Shown here in pieces: positions 13,001 through 24,573 of a DNA stretch of 64,000 nt. The DNA is from Stenopsyche tienmushanensis. Lineage: Eukaryota; Arthropoda; Insecta; Trichoptera; Stenopsychidae. The stretch spans positions 1 to 64,000 of the forward strand of contig WACJ01000410.1 of assembly GCA_008973525.1 (NCBI GenBank). Direction: 5' to 3'. Within the stretch, counting starts at the first letter, position 1; the number at the start of each line of letters is the position of its first letter. Both the position numbers and the translations under genes were made by a program. The notes beneath the pieces are model-generated. The model was not told where the DNA came from. It worked only from the letters and a program-made list of their open reading frames with translations, and searched no databases.

Positions 13001-14115
13001 CTTCAGGAATTTGGCACCCGAAATTTTTCTTTATTCCGATTTTCTACGCAATGGTTTAAAAGATTACTTCAAAATTATGTTAGTTTTCCAAAAATAATTA
13101 TACTGATATGGTTAAATTAATTCGAATTTACTAGATTGACATTTTTAATTGACTGATTTCAGCAATTGGATGGCCCTACCTAAACTGACATCAGATCTAA
13201 GCAGAGTTACTATATTCAGGATTCTAGGAAAACCAGAAGATTTCAGTTTACTATCGTTTTTCAGAGTGAACTTCATCGTAAGTTTCAGTGGCCTTTTGAA
13301 TAAATCACGATAAAAATGTATTGCAACATTTTTAGAAAATTTCAGGTTGGAGATTATCGAGTACATAATGATTGTTGTATATCGGACACAATGATTTTGG
13401 ATTTTGAAAATTTGAAGGCGGCACATTTCACAAAAATTAACCCCGTATTAATTAAAAAGGCCGAATTAGCATACCTGGTAATATAAGTCTTATTTAGAAT
13501 TATATAAAATTTTGCTTGCATTAACAATGTATTGTTTATATTAGAAAGCATATGGAATTCGTCTAGCTGGGTTATACATAATTAATGCCCCTACTTTTGC
13601 GGACAAATTAGTAAAACTTATAAAACAGACCCTAACTAAAAAACTTTCAGAAAGGATTAAAGTTTTTGGAAAAGTAGAAGAACTTTATAAATATGTCGAA
13701 AAAGATATTCTTCCCATCGAATATGGTGGACATGAAAGATCTATGAGTGTCCTTGCAGGTAATTTATGTGAATTTTCTTAATAAATGATTAGGTAAATAT
13801 TTAAACATGTTTGATCTTAGATTCGTTGTCGTTGTTTCCTTGAAACACATACAATTAATAAGAGATTATGTTTATTCTTGACCTGGTTGACTTTAATTCT
13901 AAAAAACACAATGTATTTATCGCATTCATTCGCTGTAGTTATTGTTTGATATTTTTCTAGACGAATGGGTGAAGGAGCTCACGAGCGATAAATGGTGCAA
14001 GATACTTGCAGATGAGGAAAAATTTAAATCAGACGAGTCTAAAAGACCAACTCCTCAAACGGACTCCGATCTCTTGGGATTACAAGGGTCGTTTAGAAGA
14101 TTAGATGTGGATTAA
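10082..14115 (+). CDS. CRAL-TRIO domain lipid-binding protein, array gene 1
   Basis: Six exons: 10082-10235, 12919-13078, 13163-13277, 13346-13477, 13545-13758, 13961-14115. All introns are GT-AG and the phases agree, giving 309 residues, the usual length for insect CRAL-TRIO (Sec14-like) proteins, which bind small hydrophobic ligands in the cytosol. The N-terminal helical CRAL-TRIO_N domain holds WFKLQPHLPDI at residues 39-49, followed by the VNKMSVEKAK stretch. The lipid-binding domain includes LYIINAP at about 197-203 and ILPIEYGG. The C-terminus ends GSFRRLDVD, a tail shared with the three downstream genes. The start is the first ATG in frame; a TTG lies nine bases upstream. Compared with genes 2-4 it has one additional intron and different intron positions in the middle, and it is the most diverged member. 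Intron 1 (2.7 kb) carries two SINE copies and a minisatellite. The ligand is unknown. Confidence 0.93.
10720..10890 (-). repeat. tRNA-derived SINE, partial copy C
   Basis: Aligns by eye with the middle of SINE copies A (17955) and B (12195), including the ATGAGTG-like block, ACTTTAATAATGGTTGCAA, the GGCGGCCCTGTCC-like block and CTTTTTCTAGAAAAT. Diverged and missing the tRNA-like head. Lies in intron 1 of CRAL-TRIO gene 1. Confidence 0.55.
11591..11637. repeat. Hairpin-bearing repeat, left copy
   Basis: GAATGCGTTTC...AAATGCATTC forms an imperfect hairpin followed by TTTTATTAGGGCT. The same arrangement recurs exactly 240 bp downstream, with the 29-bp minisatellite between the two. Confidence 0.6.
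11647..11780. repeat. 29-bp minisatellite
   Basis: Four consecutive 29-bp units start at 11647, 11676, 11705 and 11734, each beginning ACATT and containing a TCGTTCTA-like core and ATCCA-like end. A degraded fifth unit follows. In intron 1 of CRAL-TRIO gene 1. Confidence 0.75.
11831..11878. repeat. Hairpin-bearing repeat, right copy
   Basis: GAGTGCATTT and AAATGCACTC are perfect 10-base arms around a six-base loop, followed by TTTTATTGGGGCT. It matches the copy at 11591 in layout and sequence. Confidence 0.65.
12195..12615 (-). repeat. tRNA-derived SINE, copy B
   Basis: Antisense copy of the same family as copy A. Read on the minus strand it starts TGTTGGTATAGTG, has a B-box-like AGGTTCAGGTTTAAATCC, the ATTTCTGATC and GAGACGAT blocks, and ends past a CTTCTACACACGG-type block near 12300. 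Flanks show no clear target duplication. In intron 1 of CRAL-TRIO gene 1. Confidence 0.75.
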
Positions 14116-17020
14116 ATTGTTTTTAATTATTTTTTATGTAACTATTGAACGTTTATTTTTGCAACTCATTCCACTTTTTATGTAAGTCTATAGAGCTATT
14201 ATAATAATTACATTTAAATGGCATTGATTACGTGTACGATCGTGCCAAGTTAACAAGACGAAGAAACTTAACATATTCAACGGAGAAATAATACAGAATT
14301 TTAATCACAATCGCATATTGAATAATTGTGATGTGGTTTGACATTAAAAATATATATTAGGGTGATGTTTAAGTTTTCAGCGGGATTCAGACTTTAATAA
14401 TATGAAAAATTGGTCCTACTTACTTGAAACATTAACCTAAAGCGAACTTCTTCAAAAACATTTTAATCTAATCCAAGCCGAGTAAATAAACTGAATGTAA
14501 TACAAGTTCTCTTCAAATTTATTCAATGCATAGATTAGCGAAAATATATAAATAACAACTTATGCATAACCCTAATAAATCATACAGATTTATGATTATT
14601 TTTATTAAAATATATAACAAGAAGTCTTTCGTTTGGCTATGATTTCATTCAACATTTTGTGATCTTGATTATAGAAGCGCCTTGCAGTGTAAAGAATTTA
14701 TTTCATCCACAACCTTCTACAATTATTTTGTTATTTCCTTTTTCCTTGAAATTATTTAATATGCACAAAAAATCCATTTATCTAGTTAATATTAATATAA
14801 AACGAGTAGCTAAAAACAGACTTTCTTCCATCAATGCTATAAAATCAATGCTAATGTTATATTTGGCAACCTGTTGAGTTGCTCATAGATCCGTTTGGCT
14901 TTGCTTTGGTATAAGATCATTCAAATATGATAATACTCAATAAAGCATTGCAAAATTGCTTTAAATTTTAAACCATCATACTTGCTCTTGTGTGCCATTG
15001 GTTAAATTTAAAAAAAAAACACTAATAAAACAGATTGAAAAATACCCATAAAATTCAAAAACGTTCACGCTTATTTGCGTATCAGAGCTATCAAACGAAT
15101 CTTTGATGACTTCACAATCCTACACACAAATTTATTCATGAACAGCTGGTTTTCGTTGAAAATTTTGCGTTTAAAAGACAAAGTTGGTTCGTGTTTTTTA
15201 ACATAATGTATGCAACGATTGATGATTTCAAGATAAAAAATTTAAAAAAAGGTTGATATCATTAATAACGCATGGACAAAAGCTGATAAATGATTATATG
15301 ATACTTGAAGACTTGAAGTAAGATTATTTTTTTCACGAAGTTGTAGTATTATTAACGCAAAAAAAACTATTAGATTTGGAGTTGCAAATCGAACAAGCGT
15401 TGATGAATTGTCATCATGTCACAGTTTAAAGACAAACCAATTAAGATGATCTCGAAATGGAGATTGGCATTAATAATGAGCGTGAAGAGCACTGTGTTGT
15501 TTTAGCGACCAAGACACCATATAAACGTAGGGGTCTACAAGGTGTTTGCCTTGGTCTTGAGGTCGATTTGATCTCTATCCTTGGCGAGATGAAACAGCTC
15601 CTCGTTAGAATTCTTGTCCAGTTGCGAATATTCATTCCATCAGAAATTCTTTGTGCCTGACCACAAATACCAAAAAACAAAGCAATACAGTTTTTAAATT
15701 TGAATTTTCATTGAAAGCTAAAAATAAGACTTTGATGAATTTTACTAAGCAATTTCTTACCATTTAAATTCTGAGCCGAATCTTATCATCTGACCTGACT
15801 GATCATCAAGTTTTATGTCATAATTTGTACATGCTATACCTGATGAAAGGTTTTTCAAAGGAAAAAAGCAGACAAAAATTTTAAATTTGGATAGTCATAA
15901 AAAGTAAAGTTATTCTGGTTTATAATTCATCTTGAAATCGAAATGATAGTTCAATAATCACGCTTTGAATGAATTGTCCAGAGTCATCAAAATTGTTTGG
16001 AAGCGATGATTTCAATTTGTTAGATTTGTTCGATTTAGCATTGAAATAAAAACACAATAAAAAAGAATTTGGCCTGTTGCTAAATAAATTCGATGGAAAT
16101 ATCGACCTTATATTCAAGAATATCTAGCATCTATTGTTTCAATGTCAATGAAAACAACAATGTGGCCGAGTTGTAATATCTTGCTGACTTAATTGTGTAA
16201 CTTTATTTCGACTCGATTCTTGCATAATTTAAAATGTATTCGCTTTACATGCCATCATAAAACCCCATGCTTTTTTAACGCCTAAGCAATTTATGGACAT
16301 TTTTATTATTTAAAATCTAAAAATATCTCATGACATGAAGAGCAGTTGTTATCAATCAAAAATAAATGATCATATTGAAATATCCTGATCATAGTTTTAG
16401 ATATTCTGCTTAAATTACCATGGACGATATCTGGAATGAGTGAAACTACGAATAGAATCCTGTCGTTCTTGTAGTTTATATTGAATGCTTACAAAATTAT
16501 ATTTTTATTAGCATATCGCATTTCGTCCATTGCCAAATTTAAATATTGTATAATTTTGAAATTGTACTGAACTTGTTTGATCTCAAGGCCAAACAAACTC
16601 AAGAAAACTAAAATTTAAATATTATTCACATTCAAAATATATTTTTAAAATAGCCATGATGATATTTTAAAAAAATGTTTTGCAAATAATCATCAAAATG
16701 GAGGTATAAATACGAGAATTTCACGTTTATAACGAGCATTACAATATGATTTTAACAAGCAAATAACAGAAAAAAACAAAGAAGAGAAACGATCAGAGAT
16801 TTTGTAAAATATCTTCGATGAAGATTGAAAATATTTGATAACTACAATCGAATTTTATTGTATTATAAATAGTTTGAAATAGCTCACTTTTTTTGCAGTT
16901 ATATTTGACTTTTATTATATATTTTAAGCATTTCCGCGGAAATACAAACATCAACATCCATTGACATAAAATTCCTTTCAAGTTTATAAAATAAATGACA
17001 CGTTTAAATAATATTTTTTA
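14116..17020. other. Spacer between CRAL-TRIO genes 1 and 2, left part
   Basis: No gene recognised. A GC-richer block at about 15435-15680 has open frames on both strands but no family resemblance; it may be a transposon remnant. The rest is AT-rich. Confidence 0.4.
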
Positions 17021-17190
17021 GTGGTATTTACGATGTAAATATAATACATAAGACACAATATCGTACGAGGCACGTGGTATTAAATTTAGTAGCAACATAA
17101 CCACTACGAGTGAAGGCCGTGGTATTTTTATCGATACAAATATAATACAATAATAAACACGAGTCAGGCTTGCAGTATTGCTGTTATCTT
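17021..17190. repeat. Degenerate tandem repeat, about 45-53 bp unit
   Basis: GTGGTATT recurs at 17021, 17074 and 17119. Units 1 and 3 also share AAATATAATAC, and each unit ends with a CGAG/GAGG-type block. About three diverged units. Confidence 0.5.
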
Positions 17191-17954
17191 TCCATTTTAA
17201 TTACGTTCTATTAAAGTTATCCACATTCAAATACATCAAAGTTGACTAGCAGTGATAAATCTTTGATATTTGATACTCAGACATCTTACAATTGATGATG
17301 AAAGCAGTGATAGTTTATGTATATATAATGTATGAAATCAAGATAAATGTCTCGATGCCTAATCGGTAATGACTAGCACTTTCAGAATTGTTCATGAATC
17401 ATATTTTGTAGAAAATAATAGAGAATTTATCTAAATCCAATTTTTTTGCTCGTGTATTTTTTAAAGTGTTTTTGGCAAATTTTGCATAATTTTCATACTT
17501 GTAAGAAATTAAATATGGTCCTTGGTTTGAATGTTAAAAATCAAATTTTCTGCATTAAATTTTTCAATTTCAATCTCGTTAATTCAAGGAATCCAAGAAA
17601 TTATTCAAAGAATATGTTCATCCCATGAAAAACTAGATCTTACTCTGCCCTGATACCGCGTAATAGCAAAATCGTAATAGAAAGCGCGCTTATCGAGGGT
17701 CGTATGAGTCCAGGGGGGGAATTTTAAAGTCATTTATATATGATGAAAAATTGCATTTTTTTGCAACCCAACTTACGTTTTTTTATTATGACCCATGTTA
17801 ATGGTAATTTTTTAAAGAGATGATCGATTGCAATTTATATTAATATTTCTAATTTCCTAAATTGATAGGAATGGTTGACATTTTTCCACAGTCTTGATTT
17901 GAACGGAAACCTTCATAATAAGAATCCAGGATTCCAAGTAACTATATTAATATA

Positions 17955-18435
17955 TGACCAAGTGTTGGTATAGTGGCTTAGATCCTGGACTCTTGTTGCA
18001 AAGGTTCGGGTTCAAATCCAGATTGTGGAAAAAATTTTCACCGTACCAACAAATTTGGGAGATCGGAAATATTAATATTTCTGATCGATCGTCTCGATCC
18101 AGGTTTACCCTGATTTCCTGGATTAGAAAAAGTAAATTCTGAGGCGATTAATAAAGTCGTGCAGGGACGCCCATGAGTGAGTAATTGAATTTGCAACAAT
18201 AATTAAATTAGCATTTATATATATAATGATAATTTCGCTACTCACTCATAGATTCTCTCCTCTCCTACCTTTCCAAATAATCCTATCCTTACTTTACCAC
18301 GTGTGGAAGGCAACGGGAAACCACCACATTAAATCATCTCCCAAGTAAGATCTCCTATGGAGATCACCCTATATCCGTTATCGGATATGACACATCAAAG
18401 ATTCATGCTTTGATGGACGTCATAAGGATTTTAAA
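17955..18435 (+). repeat. tRNA-derived SINE, copy A (most complete)
   Basis: The head GTTGGTATAGTGGCTTAGAT (A-box-like) and GGTTCGGGTTCAAATCC (B-box-like) have the spacing of a tRNA-derived pol III promoter. The body holds TTTCTGATCGATCGTCTCGA, CGCCCATGAGTGAGTAATTG and GTGGAAGGCAACGGGAAACC. It ends near an A-rich run at 18432-18442. It is the best copy in the window; B, C, D and E align to parts of it. Confidence 0.8.
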
Positions 18436-19188
18436 AAAAAAATTATATAATATCGTTATAATATAATTAATCTTAACCTTTCCCTTACGATGCTATATAT
18501 TGAGATTCAATGTAGTAATGTTATAAAGATTCCCATTATTACAACTTCACTACAACTCGGCTCAGTGTAGTAAATACACCATAGAAAAGGAAAGGCTAAA
18601 GAATATTTATAACAATATCAGTAATTAAAAATGTCTATGATTAATATTCCCTCTTATCATCATCCGAAATGAGCTGCTTTATAGTGATGAAGATTTTTAT
18701 TACAATCTACTTTGTTGACTTTTTGCAATCCATTTATGAGACAAGGACCGACCGCATTAAAATAATTGTTACATATAATACCATTAGTACTAATAGTTGT
18801 TGATCCATTAAATGGTTGAGCTCATTTCCAAGAATTCGAATCAATCAAATATAAGATTCAATTCTGAAAAAGTTGTCACATTTCCATGTGGCAAAATTTG
18901 GCCATCAAATCACAAATACTCAAAAGTTACTCAATACTACTAAATTTCAACGCAAATGTTGCGTATAAAACGTGAACTTTGCATATATTCATTTTAAAAG
19001 GAACCTCACAAAAAACTGGTTTTTAATGTAATAAGCATTGAAATTTAGAATATCAACCATATTATATCTACGCGTGTCCTACCAAATAGACCTGTGTCTA
19101 ATCGAATGCTAGAAGACGATTGACAGTACCTAAACCAAATATAAAATTAACTCCGATAAAACTCATTCTTACTTTTAATCGATCTAAA
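18436..19188. other. Upstream region of CRAL-TRIO gene 2
   Basis: No gene. GTATAAAACG near 18962 is a possible but distant TATA box. The CTACGCGTG at about 19068 has a counterpart (GACGCGTAG) upstream of gene 3 near 24503, a possible shared promoter motif. Confidence 0.3.
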
Positions 19189-22100
19189 ATGAATTCTCAT
19201 TTAAAAAGTGTATTACTGAATTGCTCTGAAGAAAATTTGTATGAAATATGTCAATTGAATAATATTTCAAAGAAAACGATCGACGAAAGTGTGGCTATGA
19301 TCAAACATTATTTTAATAGGCAACCCCATTTGTGCAAAATAGACCTCGGTAAGTAATATTTATTTTTTCACACTTCTATCACTATGATTAATACTTCCGT
19401 TGGCTGAAAAAATCATATTAAATTCTAATCGAATACAATCACATATTTTTCTTAAGATTCCATATCTTTTATCAAACGAAGTAATTTTTCAATGAAGATT
19501 TTCTACCATGGAGATTGCATTTTTAAGTGGTGGACTTTAACAATACTTACGTGGTCAATTTGAAAAAAATATATAATTAATAGTGATAGAAATAATAGTA
19601 ATAGATTTTTTTAAATGATATGTTTCTCAACAAATAGATTATAGATCTTTTAATAATAAAAAATCCTATTTAAATATATTTTCCTTACTTTTAATTTTTA
19701 TGATTATGACATATGAAATCACACTGATAGCGGTTATGATCATCTTGAAATATTTTTAAAATTTACTTGGAAGATAAAATCAAGAATTCCGTTAAACCCA
19801 TCGGAGATTAGTTCTGGAGGCCAATTCTCTCTCGTCTGATATATAAAATTTTTGTCACACGGCCTATAATGCATATATAGTGAATTATATTACAGTTCTA
19901 GACTTATAATAAGTATAAAAGTTCCCTTGGATGATTGAAAGAAAGAAATATTTTAATAAATGATATGTTGTCTCGATCCTAATGTTTAACTTGATTTCCT
20001 GGATCTAAGAAAAGAAATACTAAGACTAAAAAATTCATTCAGTGGCGTCTATGAGTGAATAGATTTCTAGAAATCATTAAAATATATGTTTAAAATAATA
20101 TTAATTTCGCTACTTATCTATCCTTTCTTATATAAAATTTCTATTCAAATTCTTATCTTAACCAAGCATAAAAGGCAAATGAGAAACTAGCACATCAAAA
20201 TCGTTTCCCCATAAAAGTGTAAATCGCTTACATACGAAAAGAAATATGCCATCTCAAAAAGAAGAAAGCAATACATTTGAACCCATGTAGATGGAAAAAA
20301 TGGAATGATTCTATTTAAATTAAAAGATGCCAACATTTTATTAGTGTTTTTCTTGATTCTCTCTCTCAAATATGTATACATCTAATGAAAACATATTTAC
20401 TTCTACCGCCGTAAAATTTGTTAACCAAAAGCCTATTAATTAAAATGCGTAAATATAGTTGTACATAATTATTAGCTTTTTTGCATAATTTCTACAAGTT
20501 TATAAAAATAATTAAAACTGGTTTCCTACGTCATTTAATATATTTACCTCATATGTTTACCATGTAATACCTCCAATACTATCGGAAACTATTTTAAATT
20601 TTTATTAAATTGGCAAAAAATAATTGTGTAGAATTTCTTAAAGGGGTATTTAAAATTAAAAAAATGTCTATGTTAAGAATGTACCAGTATAATTGAAGCA
20701 TCTGTAAATTTATACATCATCTTTAACAAAAAATATTTTTATTCCAGATGAAGATATTGTTAGACGATATCTTAGCGTCAACAAGTTCAGTGTCGAACGG
20801 GTAAAAGCTAAACTTGAAAATTATTATCGTACTAAATCGGCAGAGGAGATGTTTCTTAACAGAGACCCTCTAGGCGAAGAGCTCAGTAGCGCTTATAATT
20901 ATACATATTGCTGCGTATTGCCAAAACTCACACCAGATAAATCGAGAATCGTTGCAGTTGGGTAAATATAAAAATTACTCTTTATTCAGAACCAGTTGTC
21001 ATATTCTGTTTTTTCTTAAGGGATTTTTGAATTACCTATTCCTAATATATAACCGCGTATTTCAATTGGTATCATATAAAAAGCTTGGTATTTATAAAAG
21101 TAATTTGAAACATGATACTACAATAACTAACAGACTTATCGATTATTATAGTACGGGAAGCAGCGACTTTATTTGTGTAATTATTCATACAAAGCCAATT
21201 CTTTCTCATTTTTTGTTTTGATATTTTAAGTTAAAAAAAAAGTCAGTCTACCGTGATGATGTTGTTCTTTTTACTTCTTATCCAATACATACGTCTTTTT
21301 GAGAGTTCTCACTCACTTCACTGGATCTGTGGGAAACACTATTTACTTAGTTTCAGCTAATCGCAAAGACGAATATCGGTTGCGTGATTGACTTTAAGGT
21401 AGTTAATGGGGTCCTGTCCCTTATGTAGGAGAGGAGTGTTCTACTATATGGATTAGCTGTGACTTGATCTATGTTGCCATGGATCTTATGATTCTCTGTG
21501 TCTCACAGTTGATCAGGTAAATCATGGAAACTCTGATCGAGAAGTTTATGTTGCATGCAATGTACTATGTGTGTACTGGAAACTGACGTAATTCTTCCTT
21601 ACTTCATAATACTTACTTAACTTGTAACTTACTTATCTTATTTCACTTACTTATCAAGCGATTTCAAGCTGTCTTTGTTCATCTCTGACTTCGATTTTGC
21701 CTGTTGAGGAAACTTTTAATAATTTTACCCAAAGAGGAGCATCTCTAGTTCCTCGAAGGTAGTTGTACCTAGGCGTGATATAGTGCTTTAGATCCGAAGA
21801 ACGTCTGTAAAACTTTACAGCTCCGATGCAAAATTTGATGATGACTTCTTTGCATGTTCGCATCGCGTGTATATGTCACATGTTCTCTCTCTGATATTGG
21901 CATATCCATGAGAACGCTTTAAAAATCATTATTTATCAAATGAGAGTAAAGGGCTCTATAAGTGGGCTATTTTGACACATAAATTAATATATGATATCAA
22001 TATGTAATATATACCTATATTGAATTCATTTTAATTTTTTAAAAATATTTTATATAAACAACAAAAATCATAGTGACTTCAATATTTTATATTATGTTTA

Positions 22101-22890
22101 AGCGATTTTTTTTCCGGGATGTAAAATAAAAATATCATTCGGATTAAAAAAATTAACTTATGAATTTCAGATTATTTAGTGACAATGTAGAAATTTATAG
22201 TGCGATTAATGCTCTAAAAATAATTTTCATGATATCCGATATAAGATTTAAATACGACTGCTTCACGTCAGAGATTTACATTTGGGATTTCAAATATCTA
22301 CAAATCGGCCATTTAATCAAGATCACACCGCTAATAAAAAAAATTATCAGCTATATTGAGGCAAGTATTCAAAATTCAATGAATTTTATTTGCACAATTG
22401 CATATTACTACAATTTTCAATCAATATTCATGTCGTTGTTATAGAATTGCTATGGAACCAAACTTGCTGCTGTTCATATAATAAATGCTCCACCGTTCGC
22501 TTACAATACAATTTCATTAATAAAATCACTTTTGTTAGGAAAGATAGCGAAGAGATTTAATATACACAAAAGCATTGAAGAACTTCATCAGCATATACCA
22601 ATTGAATACCTTCCTTCGGATTTGGGCGGAAAACTGAAATCTCGGCAGGAAATAACGAGTAAATATAGTTGTCAAACATAGTTCCTGTACATTTTTAAAA
22701 ATTCAAAATTTAAATGATAAATGTTTTTTTAGATACATGGGTGGATGCCATTAAAACACCAGAGCTGAAGCATTGGATTTTGGAAAACGAAAAGATATCA
22801 TCCGATGAAAGCCTTAATACCAAGTGCAACTTTTACCCGCAGGAACATCAAAGTATGCCGGGTACTTTTAGAAATCTTAACATCGATTGA
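19189..22890 (+). CDS. CRAL-TRIO domain lipid-binding protein, array gene 2
   Basis: Five exons: 19189-19348, 20748-20961, 22171-22360, 22445-22658, 22733-22890, giving 311 residues. CRAL-TRIO_N contains YFNRQPHL at about 41-48, then RRYLSVNKFSVERVKAKLE and the NRDP motif. The CRAL-TRIO lipid-binding domain has VHIINAP at about 198-204, AYNTISLIKSLL, and LHQHIPIEYLPSDLGG. The C-terminal tail is GTFRNLNID. Intron phases (1, 2, 0, 1) match genes 3 and 4. Intron 3 (22361-22444) begins GCAAGT after GAG, a GC-AG intron of the tolerated minor class; genes 3 and 4 have GT at this position. Intron 2 is enlarged to 1.2 kb by a GC-richer insert and intron 1 carries a SINE remnant. The closest relative in the window is gene 3. 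A cytosolic hydrophobic-ligand carrier role is inferred from the family. Confidence 0.93.
19955..20230 (+). repeat. tRNA-derived SINE, decayed copy D
   Basis: Same strand as copy A; retains GTCTCGATCCTAA, GATTTCCTGGATCTAAGAAA, GGCGTCTATGAGTGAATAG, AATTTCGCTACTTATCTAT and the AAATGAGAAACTAGCACATC block. The tRNA-like head is missing. In intron 1 of CRAL-TRIO gene 2. Confidence 0.65.
21235..21925. mobile_element. GC-richer insert in CRAL-TRIO gene 2 intron 2, probably a transposon
   Basis: A roughly 0.7-kb block of clearly higher GC than its flanks enlarges intron 2 of gene 2, while the equivalent introns of genes 3 and 4 are about 70-76 nt. No transposase, reverse transcriptase or terminal repeats could be recognised, so the class is open. 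Confidence 0.35.
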
Positions 22891-23479
22891 TCTCCATTTT
22901 TAAGCATATTTATTGCAAATATAGTCATTGTTTACGATATATATAAAATATTTAAGGCTTTCTGTTGTGAAAACTTTGTAGAACTTCAGATATTGTTTTA
23001 AATATAATAAGATTCTAGGCATACAAATGGATTTGGAATCGCATTTACATTGGCTTATAGATTAAGTTCCTGTTCAAATTGGCAGATTTATCAATTCATT
23101 TTTAAATATCAACTTGTTCAAATTATCGCAAATTGAAAAAATAACTTAAATTAAGGAGACTAAAAGTACAATAAATTGCAGATCAGTCGACGAAAATAAG
23201 ATTTAAATGAAAATTGATACAAAAACATTGAAAGAGAAATCGACTGACAATCACGAAATGTTAAAATTATAATTATCAAATTTATTGCATTTTAAAAACA
23301 CATTGATTATATAATTCGTCTAAATTTGTGATTAGGGATTCTCAAATTTTTCTATAAATTTTTGTAAACAAAATAATGTATGTAAAATATTAAAGTATTG
23401 CAAATATATATCATTATTTTAGCATGTAATACAAATAAAACAGCTAGAAATATGTTAAACATTTGAAATATATTATTAA

Positions 23480-23770
23480 CCCTTTCCACTCGCTTTTTTG
23501 TAGGGGCAGCAAGCTAGCTCGTAATTGATTTCGCTCATTTTACAGATTTCATACTCCAGATTTTTTATCAGTTCATGTTTTAATTCTCTGATTTCTTCGT
23601 AATCTAATCTCTGACGCGAAGTAATTGAAATTGAACTGAGAGCTCGTGGACATGTATGGCAAATAGTACATTGTTAGTCATCTTTTGATGCCATTTTCAC
23701 CATGCAAGATGATCTTAGACTCAAAACCAAATAGCTGTAGATACGTCAGAAGATCTCAACTTCGCTGGGC
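23480..23770 (+). mobile_element. piggyBac-like element end
   Basis: TTAA at 23476-23479 is followed by CCCTTTCCACTCG, nearly the same terminus as the element at 48975 (CCCTTTGCACTCG). The right end was not found, so this is probably a truncated copy; the right limit given is arbitrary. Confidence 0.4.
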
Positions 23771-24573
23771 TGATGGATAATAAGGATACTATATAAACGA
23801 ACTTAATTAAACACTAAATGGTGGATTTTTTTGCGTTTTGCGGATATAATAGCTGAGGTTCTCTGACGGGTTTTTGTGAGTCATTATTTATTTAAAAATA
23901 TGATCACCAACCACGCCTTTATATTTAAATCAGAGATATCTACCTGTAGGTACATGTGAATATCGATTTTTAAATAGAATTTCATTAATACCTACAGCAG
24001 GATTAAAAAGTCGTTAACACTTGATCAAACTATTGATTTCAATAATTATTGTTTCCAATTCGGCAAAATTAAAAAAAAAACAGTTTGAATTTGTCAGATC
24101 AAACATTTCAATGGTCAACCAAATTTAAAGGAATTTACCTATGTTTTTTAGTGTAATCATCATATACTCAATGTTTTCGCATTCTGGTTATACTTTGATT
24201 CGATTCTACAAATGAGCTATTAGAAATATTATTGGACGAAACCAAACTAATCAATTTTGACATCGGTTTTAATAGATTTATCACGAATATCATCACAATA
24301 TGTCAATTCAAATTAATTAAAGTAAAATTCACAGATCGTTCAATAATAGCTACAATTAATGGGAAACACGAGTATTTTCCTCATGAGCATTAAACTTGAA
24401 AAACTTCTCATAGCCGATCATTCAAGGTCTAACACTTATTTGGCAGTCACGTCACACATCATTCGGTTGTTGAAACCTGTCGCGAATTCAACTGCCTACA
24501 TAGACGCGTAGCTATATTTTTCTAGTGTTTAGACGTATTATTGGTTCATAAATATAATCAATTTAAAAAAAAT
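23771..24573. other. Upstream region of CRAL-TRIO gene 3
   Basis: No gene. It holds motifs shared with other genes of the array (TTCGGTTG near 24462, ACGCGT near 24505), possibly promoter elements retained after tandem duplication. Confidence 0.3.

Noticed and set aside
15441..15680. Overlapping open frames on both strands in a GC-richer patch
   Set aside because: Neither peptide resembles a known protein; probably composition or an unclassified repeat.
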